The notes under the pieces: model-generated
What the model saw: the letters and a program-made list of their open reading frames with translations, nothing else
Database searches by the model: none
What the model was told of the DNA's origin: nothing
Shown: positions 10,624 to 21,169 of the stretch, piece by piece
Layout of the letters: every line of letters starts with the position of its first letter
Position numbering within the stretch: position 1 is the first letter of the stretch
Assembly (NCBI GenBank): GCA_031270735.1
Contig: JAISWU010000010.1
Span: 1-49,371, forward strand
Length of the DNA stretch: 49,371 bases
DNA from: Holosporales bacterium
Lineage (GTDB): Bacteria > Pseudomonadota > Alphaproteobacteria > RUG11792
Direction: 5' to 3'
Program-made: the position numbers and the translations under genes

Positions 10624-11334
10624 CTAGTGACCAGCCTCCATGATGTGTCTCATCTTCGTCATCAATGGACCAAGCTGAACGTCATTCGTGTTGATATTTC
10701 CAGCGAAGAACTTGTCCTGAGCTATGAGCTTTGGATTTTTTAGATAGTAGCTCCAGAAGACGGACGCCTCATTCGGAGCAAGAGTTGTCAGTATTTTAGC
10801 GATAGCTCTTGTTGTTTGGAAGTGCATATAGTCGATTGGAATCTGCCACATGCCTCCCCAAACAGTGAAACCGTTCCTGGCAAAGATGTCCGCCTCTTTC
10901 CATGTAACCATACCAGCCCTGGTGATATTTCTGTTCAGGTAGAGATCACCGTACTTTGGGTTCTCTGTAACCATCGGGATGATAGTATGTGTACTGGCAT
11001 TGAAGCACGGATTTTGCTCCGGGTTAACATCGATGGCAGCAGCGTATGCATGCAGCGATGGAGTATGCGTGCCAGCAATATATTTGGGGTAATAGCATGA
11101 ACAATGAAACACTTGGAACCCACTTGCAGATAGCTCTGTAAAGATCCTTCTGATGCTATTCTCACATGTATCAAGTACCGTAATTCCTTTGGGACCACCA
11201 ACATCAACGGTTCGCAATCTGGTATGAGCAACAACGCTCGGCCTGTCGTCCTCAACGATTGGTGGTACTGTGGTACATGAGCAAAGCAGACCAGCAATGC
11301 ACACCAAGATACCAAGTGAACGTAATAAGTCCAT
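10624..11334 (-). CDS. Putative lipoprotein, M15-type D-Ala-D-Ala carboxypeptidase-like
   Basis: From MDLLRSLGILVCIAGLLCSCTT (lipobox LCSC); PSLHAYAAAIDVNPEQNP and PIDYMHFQ match M15_4/VanY-like zinc motifs. Confidence 0.7.
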   Translation of the reverse strand: MDLLRSLGILVCIAGLLCSCTTVPPIVEDDRPSVVAHTRLRTVDVGGPKGITVLDTCENSIRRIFTELSASGFQVFHCSCYYPKYIAGTHTPSLHAYAAAIDVNPEQNPCFNASTHTIIPMVTENPKYGDLYLNRNITRAGMVTWKEADIFARNGFTVWGGMWQIPIDYMHFQTTRAIAKILTTLAPNEASVFWSYYLKNPKLIAQDKFFAGNINTNDVQLGPLMTKMRHIMEAGH

Positions 11335-11658
11335 AGGCTTATTCCAAGCTAACATAATCCGTACCATTCTGGACATCACGAACACAGCGTAACTCCGGGA
11401 TTCTACGTACATTTTCATTTTAGCGATCTGATGCTGACATTGACAGCTGACTATATCATCCATACCATTCCGTTCCCATATCGTTGAGTAACTGATCACC
11501 AAATAAAATTCAACAATACGACGTTTAGTTAGCGCCCATGGTGGCGTGCAGTGCTGACTGAGCCCCCCAGGCCGACACTGTGTGAGCGACTGGCCGATTT
11601 GACTACCATCAACGATCGTACTATAATCCCTGGTAATTGCACTGTTCCTATGTTCCAT

Positions 11659-12897
11659 ATGCCACTAATCGAGCGCGTTATAGCGAGGGAGATTTTGGAT
11701 TCCAGGGGGTTCCCCACAGTCGAGGCGGAGGTTACGTTACAGTGCGGAGTAAGTGGCGTAGCGGCCGTTCCATCTGGAGCATCCACCGGAACGGCCGAAG
11801 CTCTCGAGCTCCGTGATGGTGGTAGTAGGTTCATGGGAAAGGGAGTGCTTACCGCAGTCTCCAACGTCAACAACATCATTGTCCCAGCGCTCGCTGGTAT
11901 GGATGCTACGCGTCAATCCTACATCGATGACATCTTGATCAACCTCGATGGTACAGACAACAAATCCAAGCTTGGAGCGAACGCGATCCTATCTGTCAGC
12001 CTCGCTGTGTGCCGAGCTGCAGCCAGCTACTACGATCTGCCACTCTACAGGTACATCGGCGGGCTGCGTGGATGTAGGCTTCCGAAGCCTATGATGAACA
12101 TATTGAACGGTGGTGCTCATGCCGACAACAAGATCGACATCCAGGAATTTATGGTGGTGCCTGCGAAGGAGGCGACGTTCACGAAGTACGTCACGATGTG
12201 CGCTACGATCTACCACACGCTAAGAGGAATACTAAAAGCAAAGGGCCTGAACTCAAACGTTGGAGATGAAGGCGGTGTTGCCCCCAACCTCTCATCTACA
12301 AATGAGGCTCTCGATGTGATTATGGAAGCCATATCCGGTGCTGGGTATAAGCCAGGTGGCGATGTTCAGATTGCCATCGATGCGGCAGCATCGGAATTTT
12401 ATATCGATGGGAAGTATAGGATGGATGGAGGTACATACACCTCAGCGCAGTTGGCTGATGTGTATCGGAAGCTTGCTAAAGACTACCCCATCATCTCAAT
12501 AGAGGATCCGTTCGCCGAGGAGGATTGGGATGGATTCTCCGCCATCACGAAGCTACTCGGCAAAGAGGTACAGATCATCGGGGACGATATCTTTGTCACT
12601 AACGACAAGAGATTGAAGGATGGAATCAAGATGGGTGCTGCGAATGCAGTCCTTATAAAGCTCAACCAGATCGGGACTGTTTTCGAGACGCTCACTACTA
12701 TTAACACGGCGCAGAGCAATGGGTACAACATCGTCGTTTCGCATAGATCTGGGGAGACGTGTGATACATCAATCGCTGACCTGGCGGTAGCTGTCGGGGC
12801 CCAATATATTAAGACCGGTGCTCCAGCACGTGGTGAGAGGGTAGCCAAATACAACAGGCTCCTCAGGATTGAGGAAGAACTGTATGGGAGATGCTAA
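11659..12897 (+). CDS. eno: Enolase
   Basis: [60 protein letters not shown]. Confidence 0.99.
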   Translation: MPLIERVIAREILDSRGFPTVEAEVTLQCGVSGVAAVPSGASTGTAEALELRDGGSRFMGKGVLTAVSNVNNIIVPALAGMDATRQSYIDDILINLDGTDNKSKLGANAILSVSLAVCRAAASYYDLPLYRYIGGLRGCRLPKPMMNILNGGAHADNKIDIQEFMVVPAKEATFTKYVTMCATIYHTLRGILKAKGLNSNVGDEGGVAPNLSSTNEALDVIMEAISGAGYKPGGDVQIAIDAAASEFYIDGKYRMDGGTYTSAQLADVYRKLAKDYPIISIEDPFAEEDWDGFSAITKLLGKEVQIIGDDIFVTNDKRLKDGIKMGAANAVLIKLNQIGTVFETLTTINTAQSNGYNIVVSHRSGETCDTSIADLAVAVGAQYIKTGAPARGERVAKYNRLLRIEEELYGRC

Positions 12898-12898
12898 C

Positions 12899-13681
12899 AT
12901 GATAATGCAAGGGAAAAAGGGAATCATCATGGGCTTGGCCAACAAGTTCTCGATCGCCTACGGAATCTCGGAATCACTGAGAAACAACGGTGCTAACTTA
13001 GTGTTCACAACTCAGACAGAGTATTTCCAAAATAAGATATCTGACATCGCGGGAGAGCTTGGCAGTAGCAATATTGTACTATGCGATGTATCTCAGGGTG
13101 GAGAGATAGAGAGGGCCTTCAATGAGATATACCAGGAGGTTGGCGATGTTGATTTCATAGTACACTCGATCGCATTCGCTGACAGAAATGAGCTGACTGG
13201 GAAGTACAGCGATACCACAAGGGAGAACTTTCTGAACGCGATGAACATCTCATGCTATTCGTTTACTGAGGTATGCAGATGTGCCTCTCAGAAACTGATG
13301 TCAAAGAATGGAGGCAGCATCCTGGCACTAACGTATTACGGCTCCGAAAAGGTAGTTCAGAACTACAACGTCATGGCGATAGCAAAGTCCGCTCTAGAAA
13401 CTAGTGTGATGTACCTTGCGAACGATCTTGGAGGTGTTGGTATCAGGGTCAACGCCGTCTCGGCCGGTCCGATCAAGACACTCGCCGCCTCGGGAGTCGG
13501 TGATTTTTCTAGGGTCCTGGAGATCGACAGAAACAGGTCGCCACTCAAGCGGAATATAACTCAGAAGGATATCGGCGACGCATGCACGTTCTTGTTGAGC
13601 GACATGGCATCTGGTATCACCGGAGAGATCGTACACGTCGATTGCGGATGCAGCACGATAGGCGTGAAGTTCGATATGTAG
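12899..13681 (+). CDS. fabI: Enoyl-[acyl-carrier-protein] reductase
   Basis: MIMQGKKGIIMGLANKFSIAYGI; LTYYGSEKVVQNYNVMAIAKSALE. Confidence 0.97.
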   Translation: MIMQGKKGIIMGLANKFSIAYGISESLRNNGANLVFTTQTEYFQNKISDIAGELGSSNIVLCDVSQGGEIERAFNEIYQEVGDVDFIVHSIAFADRNELTGKYSDTTRENFLNAMNISCYSFTEVCRCASQKLMSKNGGSILALTYYGSEKVVQNYNVMAIAKSALETSVMYLANDLGGVGIRVNAVSAGPIKTLAASGVGDFSRVLEIDRNRSPLKRNITQKDIGDACTFLLSDMASGITGEIVHVDCGCSTIGVKFDM

Positions 13682-13818
13682 CAAACATTTGAGGGGTACG
13701 GCATTCTTCCTCGTAGCTGTGACGTTAGCGCCCCCACTGCACACATCTGATTTGACAAGCAATGGGATTATTTCGGTACGATCCCGCGTATGGAGCTGGG
13801 GCATCATTTAGGCTTCTG

Positions 13819-13892
13819 CAGTACACTCTGCTTCTGTGCTCCGTGTCTCCTCCCAAAAACTCTGATACTGAGAGTTTTTGGGAGGGAGTCTA
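13819..13892 (-). repeat. Dispersed repeat copy A, directly after the mscS stop codon; contains a 14-bp perfect stem (13850-13884)
   Basis: CAGTACACTCTGCTTCTGTGCTCCGTGTCTCCTCCCA matches 46109-46145 at 35/37; similarity continues through TCTGAT..TGAG.GTTTT...AGTC. Confidence 0.8.
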
Positions 13893-15344
13893 TTTACCAA
13901 GCAACACTTTGAACGCCTCAATGAACTCAGTTACGATCGCGTCTTTTTGCGCGGCCCGTTTCTCGATATCCGTGATGGCGTGTTGGGTTTCTAGTTTTCG
14001 CCTCGCCATCGCCGTGCTGAGCTTTTCGGCTACGTCTTGATGCTTTTCGACAAGTGACTTTAGTGCCTCCCTATTTATTGCATAGACTACCACATCGGTC
14101 TTCGCTACTACATCTGCATTCCTTGTTTCCCCACGTAACACCGCCATCTCCCCCACATAATCTCCACCAGTTAGTGTCTTGATTATGTTGGTAGTCATTC
14201 TCGAATTTCCATACGCGTCTGTTACAGTTACATTCGTAACTATATCTACGACACCCTCTGCGATAACATACATCATATTGCCGTGTTCACCCTGCCGGCA
14301 TATGTACTCGCCGCATTCATACGTCTTCCCAGTCATCCTGTTGGCTAGCTCACGCTTTATCTCCTCGGCACACTCATCGAGCAGCCCAGTGCTGTTTATA
14401 GCGCCAATGCTATCAATTGTGTATGAGTCGTTGAAGACCCTGGTGTATCCCGGCTCAAGGTTATTAACGTTCATCTGGCCTATCATCTCACACACCTGGA
14501 GTCCATGCCTGTGCAGGCCCGTCGTAATCGCCGATATGACCTTGTGGCATGTTTCGGGAAGAGCATCGAATGATACTACCTTGAAGTACACTCCAAACAG
14601 TATGCCGTTAACTTGTATCTCCTCTGCAACCACTATAATCTCATTGTTCGCTATTCCATACGTGCCAATCAGTGCGGCATGCATTATTCTCTTTGCTCTG
14701 TCGACAGGCACGTCGTGATTGAGAACCAGATTTACAGACTCAAAGTACGACGGCCCCCCGTGGTTCAAATTGATGATGTGGGTACTGGTTAGCGTAGTAT
14801 TTGGTACAACCAGCTGAGCCTGATTGGGGAGGGTTAGGTCAATCCCAGTCAACCTGGTCTTTGCTATTTTGGCACATGTCCCATCCGCCAGCTTGAGCCA
14901 ATCTCCGATTCTGTATTTGCCCTGAACCGCTATCGCTATACCAGCGAACAGCTCCTTCAAAAAATCTTGAGCTATGTACGCTATACCTATACCAGATGCA
15001 CCAAGCCCAATAAATATGACAAGGGCGGATTGCTCGTATATCTGTGTTGTGATAAATACGGCAGTTACAATCAGCATCGTAATTCCGATGCCGTATCTCA
15101 GTATTCCGGAGAAATGCCCCCCCTTGCCGCCTTCCACCGGCCTGATGAATGTGAGGATCAACGTTCGGATGGTGACTATTGATATCAGCACGGCAATTGC
15201 AGACCTCACTACTTTCTCATAGTCAAAATCTACCCCGATATTCTGCGGGCTGATTCTGTCACTCACATTGTATGCACATGCAAGAATAATGGTGATAAAC
15301 AATCCCGCTATGATGACCTTTAGTTGTTTTCTATCCATATACAT
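13890..15344 (-). CDS. MscS-type mechanosensitive channel with C-terminal cyclic-nucleotide-binding domain
   Basis: YIAQDFLKELFAGIAIAVQGKYRIGDWLKL...VPNTTLTSTHIIN (MscS); CRQGEHGNMMYVIAEGVVDIV...GDYVGEMAVLRGETRNADVVA (cNMP domain). Confidence 0.9.
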   Translation of the reverse strand: MYMDRKQLKVIIAGLFITIILACAYNVSDRISPQNIGVDFDYEKVVRSAIAVLISIVTIRTLILTFIRPVEGGKGGHFSGILRYGIGITMLIVTAVFITTQIYEQSALVIFIGLGASGIGIAYIAQDFLKELFAGIAIAVQGKYRIGDWLKLADGTCAKIAKTRLTGIDLTLPNQAQLVVPNTTLTSTHIINLNHGGPSYFESVNLVLNHDVPVDRAKRIMHAALIGTYGIANNEIIVVAEEIQVNGILFGVYFKVVSFDALPETCHKVISAITTGLHRHGLQVCEMIGQMNVNNLEPGYTRVFNDSYTIDSIGAINSTGLLDECAEEIKRELANRMTGKTYECGEYICRQGEHGNMMYVIAEGVVDIVTNVTVTDAYGNSRMTTNIIKTLTGGDYVGEMAVLRGETRNADVVAKTDVVVYAINREALKSLVEKHQDVAEKLSTAMARRKLETQHAITDIEKRAAQKDAIVTEFIEAFKVLLGK

Positions 15345-15390
15345 CTATCATTGATCATACTGTCGCTGTAGAGATACTATCAAACAAATA

Positions 15391-15405
15391 TTAATATTCT
15401 GTTAA
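15391..15405. promoter_or_regulatory. CtrA-type box TTAA-N7-TTAA upstream of the MscS/cNMP gene
   Basis: TTAA tattctg TTAA, about 50 bp upstream of the start at 15344. Confidence 0.6.
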
Positions 15406-15420
15406 TTACTTTCTCCTACA

Positions 15421-16680
15421 TCACTGCCGTAGTAGCAAACTCACCGGGGTTTGAAGATACGATACTAATGATTGCAGGAATTTTGCTGCCACAGTTCCAT
15501 CAATAACCCTGTGATCTACAGAGTACCCTATGTTCAGTATCTGCGCTGCAACAAGTTCGTTGCGCTCATTGTACATTGGTACTTTCCTGGCTTTCCCGAT
15601 AGAGAGTATGCTCCCCTGTTGGTGATTGATGATTGCGAAGAAGTGGTCGATGCCATGCATCCCTAAATTTGATACGGTAATCCCTCCCCCTGTAATTTGT
15701 CGAAGCGTGAGGCTTTTCGACTTAGCGCGTTGTGCTAAGCTTTTGATTTCACAGGATATCTCGATAATGCTTTTGGAATCAGCATCCCACACAACTGGGG
15801 TTATGAGCCCATCATCTACTGATACCGCCACTGCTATATCAATGCTTTTAAAGCTCCTAACCTGTCCATCGCACCACGCTACGTTGACCTCTGGGTGATC
15901 TGATAATGCAAGCGCAACCGCCTTCACAACAAAATCATTAACCGTGATTTTAGTGTCAATGACGTTACCACCGTTAATGTCCTCTCGCATCTTGATGAGC
16001 GCTGTAACGTCTGCAGATACGCTCAGGTAGAAGTGTGGAATGTTCTGCTTGGATTGCGTAAGCTTCTCTGCAATTACTTTTCTGATTTGAGAGGGCAAAG
16101 TATCGACGTATTGGACATCGCTCCCGGAAGATGTTTGTTGTGTCATGATCTTCTCAACATCTGCCCTTACTACTCTGAAGCCCGGACCTGAACCCACAAT
16201 CTTGGAAACGTCAATTCCACGCTCGTTGGCTATCTTTCTCGCTAACGGAGAGGATCGTACGGTGCTTATCTTATTGCATTGCATGGAAACATCAGGTACT
16301 CGCTCAGCAGCATTAGGAGTAACACCAGCTGTGCGATCAGAGCCAGTGCTCAACGCACTATGTTGAGTTTCTAGTGGCTTCGCAATTGTACCAGATACTA
16401 CATTATTCACCATGTCTGAAATATCATCGTCAGAGTCCCCGGCTTGCTGCAATATTGCAATTGCCGTCTTTACTGGCACATCGTGAGTTCCGGCTGGTAC
16501 TAATATTTTTGCTAGTACGCCGGAGTAGGTTGCTTCCACTTCCATCGTGGCTTTGTCTGTATCAATATCCAATACTATGTCACCAACCTCAATGGAATCC
16601 CCTTCCTTTTTGTGCCACGTAACAATGTTACCCTTCGCCATCGTTGGACTAAGCATTGGCATATCTATTTTAATGGGCAT
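15421..16680 (-). CDS. pdhC: Dihydrolipoamide acetyltransferase, pyruvate dehydrogenase E2
   Basis: MPIKIDMPMLSPTMAKGNIVTWHKKEGDSIEVGDIVLDIDTDKATMEVEA; catalytic YSVDHRVIDGTVAAKFL. Confidence 0.95.
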   Translation of the reverse strand: MPIKIDMPMLSPTMAKGNIVTWHKKEGDSIEVGDIVLDIDTDKATMEVEATYSGVLAKILVPAGTHDVPVKTAIAILQQAGDSDDDISDMVNNVVSGTIAKPLETQHSALSTGSDRTAGVTPNAAERVPDVSMQCNKISTVRSSPLARKIANERGIDVSKIVGSGPGFRVVRADVEKIMTQQTSSGSDVQYVDTLPSQIRKVIAEKLTQSKQNIPHFYLSVSADVTALIKMREDINGGNVIDTKITVNDFVVKAVALALSDHPEVNVAWCDGQVRSFKSIDIAVAVSVDDGLITPVVWDADSKSIIEISCEIKSLAQRAKSKSLTLRQITGGGITVSNLGMHGIDHFFAIINHQQGSILSIGKARKVPMYNERNELVAAQILNIGYSVDHRVIDGTVAAKFLQSLVSYLQTPVSLLLRQ

Positions 16681-16764
16681 CTCGATCTTCGTTCTATGTC
16701 CAGCCAGTTAGTTTTGCTGCATTTCGTTGGTAAAGTCAATCTTGAAATACAGGCATTGTGAGGA

Positions 16765-18105
16765 TTAGCAGTACATCCATCTAATCAACCAAGTGAGCCC
16801 CACACCGATTGGAAGTATAATAGCGCATGCCCACGCCATGTACTCGATAAACGATGGCATCTTAATGCCACTCCTCTCGGCCATTGATCTCACCATCAGG
16901 TTCGGGGCATTACCAATGTATGTGATAGCTCCCATGATCACTGAGCTCGATGATATAGAGACAAGGATACTCGGGTAGGCACCCATCAGTGCATCCGCAT
17001 CACCTCCTGCGATATTGAAGAACATGAGGTACGAGGGGGCGTTATCTAGGAATGCAGATGTGAGCGAACATGTCCAGAAGTATACTGATGCTATATCTGC
17101 CTTGTCAGACATCTGTATGAGGAATGCGTGGATTAGGTCTGAGTTTATGTCAAGGATTGATATCACAGGAGCTATCGTTATAAAGATTACGAGAAAGGTT
17201 TTGGCAACGTCTGAGAACGGTGAAAAGTCCATCCTGTCACGTTTACCTGTAAGTAGCGAGGTCATGGCGAATGCGAGTAGGAGTACGTTCCTGATGAGCG
17301 TGCATGGGATCGTGACACTTCCAATTCCTACTCCTTGAAACTCGATAAATAACGTCACAACTGTGAGAACCAACAGAGTAACATTCTTCCACCCACTAAC
17401 CGAGATCGAGAATTTACGATAGTACTTTTCGCTGTCTCCTTGACCATCTTCGGTACCTACATGCTCCATCTCTTTCCTGAGGAAAAACTTATCGATGAGA
17501 TAGAAACAAGCCATACACATAACTGTGCTCACAAACCAGATTGGAAACAGCTTCACGAGTGACCATCCGAAATTTACTCCATGCAGATATCCCAAAAGGA
17601 TCGGGGCGTCTCCGAGCGGAGTGAGCATTCCCCCGATGTTCGCCATCATGAATATGAAGAATATGACTAGGTGCGCCTTATGCTGACGTTCCTTATTTAT
17701 CGTTAGGAATGAATTCAGCAATAGCACTGATGCTCCCGTCGTTCCAATGAGCGATGCGAAGATATTTCCAACTCCCAAGAAAACGACGTTTGTCAGTGTG
17801 CTGGGTGGTGCCTCAATCCTGACGCGTATTCCGTGACTCAGAACGTACAGTGTGAACACCATAATGATAAACGGGAGGTAGTCATCAACAAGCGAATGAT
17901 GCATCACCTCCCTAAAATCCGGGAGCTTCACGTATGAGCATATGATTGAGATCACGGAAATGGATAGCAATATCGTCCACTCATACCTCTCCCAAAATCT
18001 CGGAGTTACCAACGGCATAACCGCAAGCATCAGTAGTACGATACCGAGAGGAGAAGCAAGAATGGCAATCTCAAGTGAGCTATACACAGAAGCGGGATGT
18101 TGCAC
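16765..18105 (-). CDS. NhaD-like sodium:proton antiporter / anion permease
   Basis: Polytopic; IGTTGASVLLLNSFLTIN, MANIGGMLTPLGDAPILLGYLHGV, TCSLTSAFLDNAPSYLMFF. Confidence 0.85.
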   Translation of the reverse strand: MQHPASVYSSLEIAILASPLGIVLLMLAVMPLVTPRFWERYEWTILLSISVISIICSYVKLPDFREVMHHSLVDDYLPFIIMVFTLYVLSHGIRVRIEAPPSTLTNVVFLGVGNIFASLIGTTGASVLLLNSFLTINKERQHKAHLVIFFIFMMANIGGMLTPLGDAPILLGYLHGVNFGWSLVKLFPIWFVSTVMCMACFYLIDKFFLRKEMEHVGTEDGQGDSEKYYRKFSISVSGWKNVTLLVLTVVTLFIEFQGVGIGSVTIPCTLIRNVLLLAFAMTSLLTGKRDRMDFSPFSDVAKTFLVIFITIAPVISILDINSDLIHAFLIQMSDKADIASVYFWTCSLTSAFLDNAPSYLMFFNIAGGDADALMGAYPSILVSISSSSVIMGAITYIGNAPNLMVRSMAERSGIKMPSFIEYMAWACAIILPIGVGLTWLIRWMYC

Positions 18106-18191
18106 ACACTATGGTAACATCCATGATTCTACCCGAAATACCACGCTGAAGCGATTGTCTAAATACAGACCCCATTATAAATTGCAGGCTT

Positions 18192-19367
18192 TCACTCCTG
18201 TGGATTACGCTCTAGTGGACCGTAGCCAAGCGCCTCTCTCTTCTCATTTACCGTCAGGAAGTCTGCGTTGTTGATCTTCTTCCATTCGGACTCCCTTCTC
18301 TTGGAGAGGGCTGGGATTGAATCGGGATCATACCATAGGCGGTATTCAGTTTTGAACACACCCTGTAGCCAGTTTGAAAATTCACCGGCGATGATGTTGA
18401 GAAGCGGGATGATTGTCTCCTCCCAGAAGTTATATCTCGCTTCCTTGTAATTTGAAAATGTGGCGGATGACATGCATCCGATCAGGATACTCGGTACCCC
18501 AAAGGCGAGCGCAATTTCTTTAGCTGCAAGTTCTTTACCCGATATGAAGTCTAGGTCCTTCGGGGATAACCCCATCTCTCGCCATTCGAAGTTACCCTCT
18601 AGTAGAAGTATCTTCCCGGCGTTGCGCCCTCCCTCGTATAGAGTCCTCAGGTTTTCTTTTAGCTCATTTCGCTTCTGCGGATCGATTGAGGACTTGTACA
18701 TCAATGCACCAGATGGGCGCCCTCCATTCTGTAGGAAGGCTGTATTCTGCTGGGCAATTGCGTTATGCTGATTGATCGAACCGAGGGCTACTTCAACGGG
18801 GCTCATACCATACCAATCGTCGAGTGGATTGAAGAGCTTGATGTGTAGTAAATCACTGTGCCCAGTTTCCTGGTCTACATCAAAGAGCGTGCTTCGCTCG
18901 CCAATTGAATACTCGTATCCGAGAGGAATCGAACTAATCCCTGAGATGACGCGTACCCTATCAGGGCGTAGTAGATGTAATTCACGCGGCACTCCATCGT
19001 CACCTCTCACCACTGTGATGTAGCTGTTTCCTGAGAGGAGGAGATACGATATCGCCTCCTCCATGAACGTGGTTTTGTACTGTTTGGAATTCGGTTTGTT
19101 GATGAGATCAAGTATGGCATGGCTATGCAAAACTTCGTAGACCTCATTATCGTCTCCTGTTTTTTGGAGAACCCAATCTACCGATGCGATTGCACGGGAG
19201 ATCAGTTGTACACACCTGTGCACTACGACATTCTTTTTATAGCCAACCTCTGCGAGGTCATCGTAGTTTGTTGATGAGTACGTTCCAGCGGTTCTGTACG
19301 AGACAAGGGCGGATCTTGAATCTCCGACTTTCCCATACACGTAGTTCTTAAATAATTTTGTAAACAT
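18192..19367 (-). CDS. HK97-family phage/GTA portal protein
   Basis: HRCVQLISRAIASVDWVLQ; PLDDWYGMSPVEVALGSINQHNAIAQQNTAFLQNGGRPSGALMY; ELAAKEIALAFGVPSILIG; EYRLWYDPDSIPALSKRRE. Confidence 0.95.
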   Translation of the reverse strand: MFTKLFKNYVYGKVGDSRSALVSYRTAGTYSSTNYDDLAEVGYKKNVVVHRCVQLISRAIASVDWVLQKTGDDNEVYEVLHSHAILDLINKPNSKQYKTTFMEEAISYLLLSGNSYITVVRGDDGVPRELHLLRPDRVRVISGISSIPLGYEYSIGERSTLFDVDQETGHSDLLHIKLFNPLDDWYGMSPVEVALGSINQHNAIAQQNTAFLQNGGRPSGALMYKSSIDPQKRNELKENLRTLYEGGRNAGKILLLEGNFEWREMGLSPKDLDFISGKELAAKEIALAFGVPSILIGCMSSATFSNYKEARYNFWEETIIPLLNIIAGEFSNWLQGVFKTEYRLWYDPDSIPALSKRRESEWKKINNADFLTVNEKREALGYGPLERNPQE

Positions 19368-19543
19368 TGTTTTTTCCTTTCTGTTTGATTTGGTTAAAGT
19401 TAATTGGTTAATTGTTTCTTGGTTGATGCGTAGCCATATTAGCCACTATGTTTCTAATCGGTGAATCACCTAACGGTGATTCCGGTTCCAACACTCACTC
19501 CCCTTTTGGACTAACTCAATTATAACAATTTACTACACTCTAG

Positions 19544-19580
19544 TTGTCAAGGCACGCTACCGCTCTATAGGCCTTGACAA
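19544..19580. repeat. 10-bp inverted repeat upstream of the portal gene (operator or terminator)
   Basis: TTGTCAAGGC-N17-GCCTTGACAA. Confidence 0.6.
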
Positions 19581-19716
19581 TACGTTTCGTAAATTGTGGT
19601 TAGGTTTTTTCGTTCCAAAGGGAAATGGTGTTTTGGTAAGGTGATAGGTGGGAAGTGAAGGTGATTGTCCTGCACTGGTATTTCCCTGGGTAGCGATTTT
19701 TTGATGATCTCTCCAC

Positions 19717-21102
19717 CTATGGTGTGAGATCAACTGGCTGGGCACCACCTCCTATCTCATTTAGCCGGCCCACGAATCTGTCTATGGCTGGTCTACAGTC
19801 TTGTCCCTGGTACTCGCCAACTACCTCTCCGACTGTGGTCACTGCTTCCTCAATTGTGTCGATGATCCTCATCCATGTGGCTCTGCTGGGGGAGGATTCC
19901 CTACTCATTAACCACTTCCGGAGTACCTCACCCATGACACTAACTGCTACTGTATGTCCCACTGCCTCGTCTCCTCCGTAGATTTCTCCGAACTCTCTCA
20001 GGCTACAGAATGGGTACATTAGATCCAGTATTGGATATCTCTTGTTTCCCATGTACACAATGTCGGTGCCGTACTTATTGTAGGCCTCCGCCCTGGTATA
20101 AGGTTTCGTTTTGTTGTGGTCCTGGTCTATTGTAAACATCACGCCTTGTATCATAATCTGACTCGTGGAGTGGAGGGGGATTCTTCTGAAAACTTCTTCT
20201 GTGACCATGGTCTTAATTGGGCTGCCTTCCCACTCCTCGTTGTAGGTTCTCATGAATTCGAATATCGCTACGTGGAGCGCTGCTGTTACCCTCACTTTAT
20301 ACTCTTGCTCCGCGTCTGCGATTGCCCCAGCAAGGTTGTTGATTAAGTTCCTGAGATCCAACTCCACGCTCTGTTGTTCACACGGAGCCGTATCGATAAA
20401 TGTGATGCTCGGGAGGGAGGTCCCTGCAACTCCTGATTTTATAATTATGTTCCCACCGTGCAGGTCCCCATGTAATGTTTCCGTTGTCTCGTCTTCCCCG
20501 TTCCTCCCCAGATTGTGCAAGCTAGCCACTGCCCTTCCCATTTCACGTGCTATTTGTATGAGTCTTCTTTCACTGATTTTTCCAGCTAGTAGGTCGCTCA
20601 GGGTTCTGCGTAGGTCTTTTCCTGGTGCCCTCTCCTGAAACTCCAGTGTTACGTGTCGTACGGTTTCTGCCCCGGGTTGTTCGTACTCGTCCGATTCTTC
20701 CTCGTCGTTCGTGAGAACTGGTATCACAGTGCCATCTTCGGCTATTCTATACTCGAGACAAGCGATCGGAAACGATACATTTGGGATTGGTGCGCCAGGG
20801 CATCGTGCTTTGTATTTGTCTTTTAGCTCTTGTCTCTGGTTTGCCGCTTTGCTTGCCTCATACCCCTCTCTTGCTATTGCAACGTAGTTCTTCCCATCTG
20901 GCGTTTTTACGACGTGCACTTCCACACCCTCGCTGCCTCTCATACTCGGCTTCCGACTAACTTCGCACCTTGGGCCTAGTACGTACTCAACTGCTCGTTG
21001 GATCTCTGCTATCGGCAATATCCCGCCCGCCGTTGCCTGGCCGCAGAGTAGCATGGCACCTATTAATGCCCACACCTTTGCATTACTTGTAATTTTTATC
21101 AT
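19717..21102 (-). CDS. Predicted exported protein with APH/choline-kinase-like phosphotransferase motifs
   Basis: Signal peptide MIKITSNAKVWALIGAMLLCGQATA; LHGDLHGGNIIIKSG ... ITFIDTAPCEQQSVELDLRNLINNLA. Confidence 0.7.
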   Translation of the reverse strand: MIKITSNAKVWALIGAMLLCGQATAGGILPIAEIQRAVEYVLGPRCEVSRKPSMRGSEGVEVHVVKTPDGKNYVAIAREGYEASKAANQRQELKDKYKARCPGAPIPNVSFPIACLEYRIAEDGTVIPVLTNDEEESDEYEQPGAETVRHVTLEFQERAPGKDLRRTLSDLLAGKISERRLIQIAREMGRAVASLHNLGRNGEDETTETLHGDLHGGNIIIKSGVAGTSLPSITFIDTAPCEQQSVELDLRNLINNLAGAIADAEQEYKVRVTAALHVAIFEFMRTYNEEWEGSPIKTMVTEEVFRRIPLHSTSQIMIQGVMFTIDQDHNKTKPYTRAEAYNKYGTDIVYMGNKRYPILDLMYPFCSLREFGEIYGGDEAVGHTVAVSVMGEVLRKWLMSRESSPSRATWMRIIDTIEEAVTTVGEVVGEYQGQDCRPAIDRFVGRLNEIGGGAQPVDLTP

Positions 21103-21169
21103 TTATTGTTCCATTGGTACAGTTATCAGCTGTTTTCTAAAATAGCATATGTGTATATTAAATGCAAAT

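Noticed and set aside
11517-11548. Similarity of GCGTGCAGTGCTGAC to the dnaK hairpin as a repeat family
   Set aside because: Only about 15 nt shared and no flanking similarity.
13394-13807. 137-aa minus ORF over the fabI 3' end
   Set aside because: Overlaps conserved fabI codons; no supporting signals.
15117-15123. C7 tract in the mscS gene as another phase switch
   Set aside because: Frame is intact through the tract (GGKGGH) and seven bases is short for slippage.
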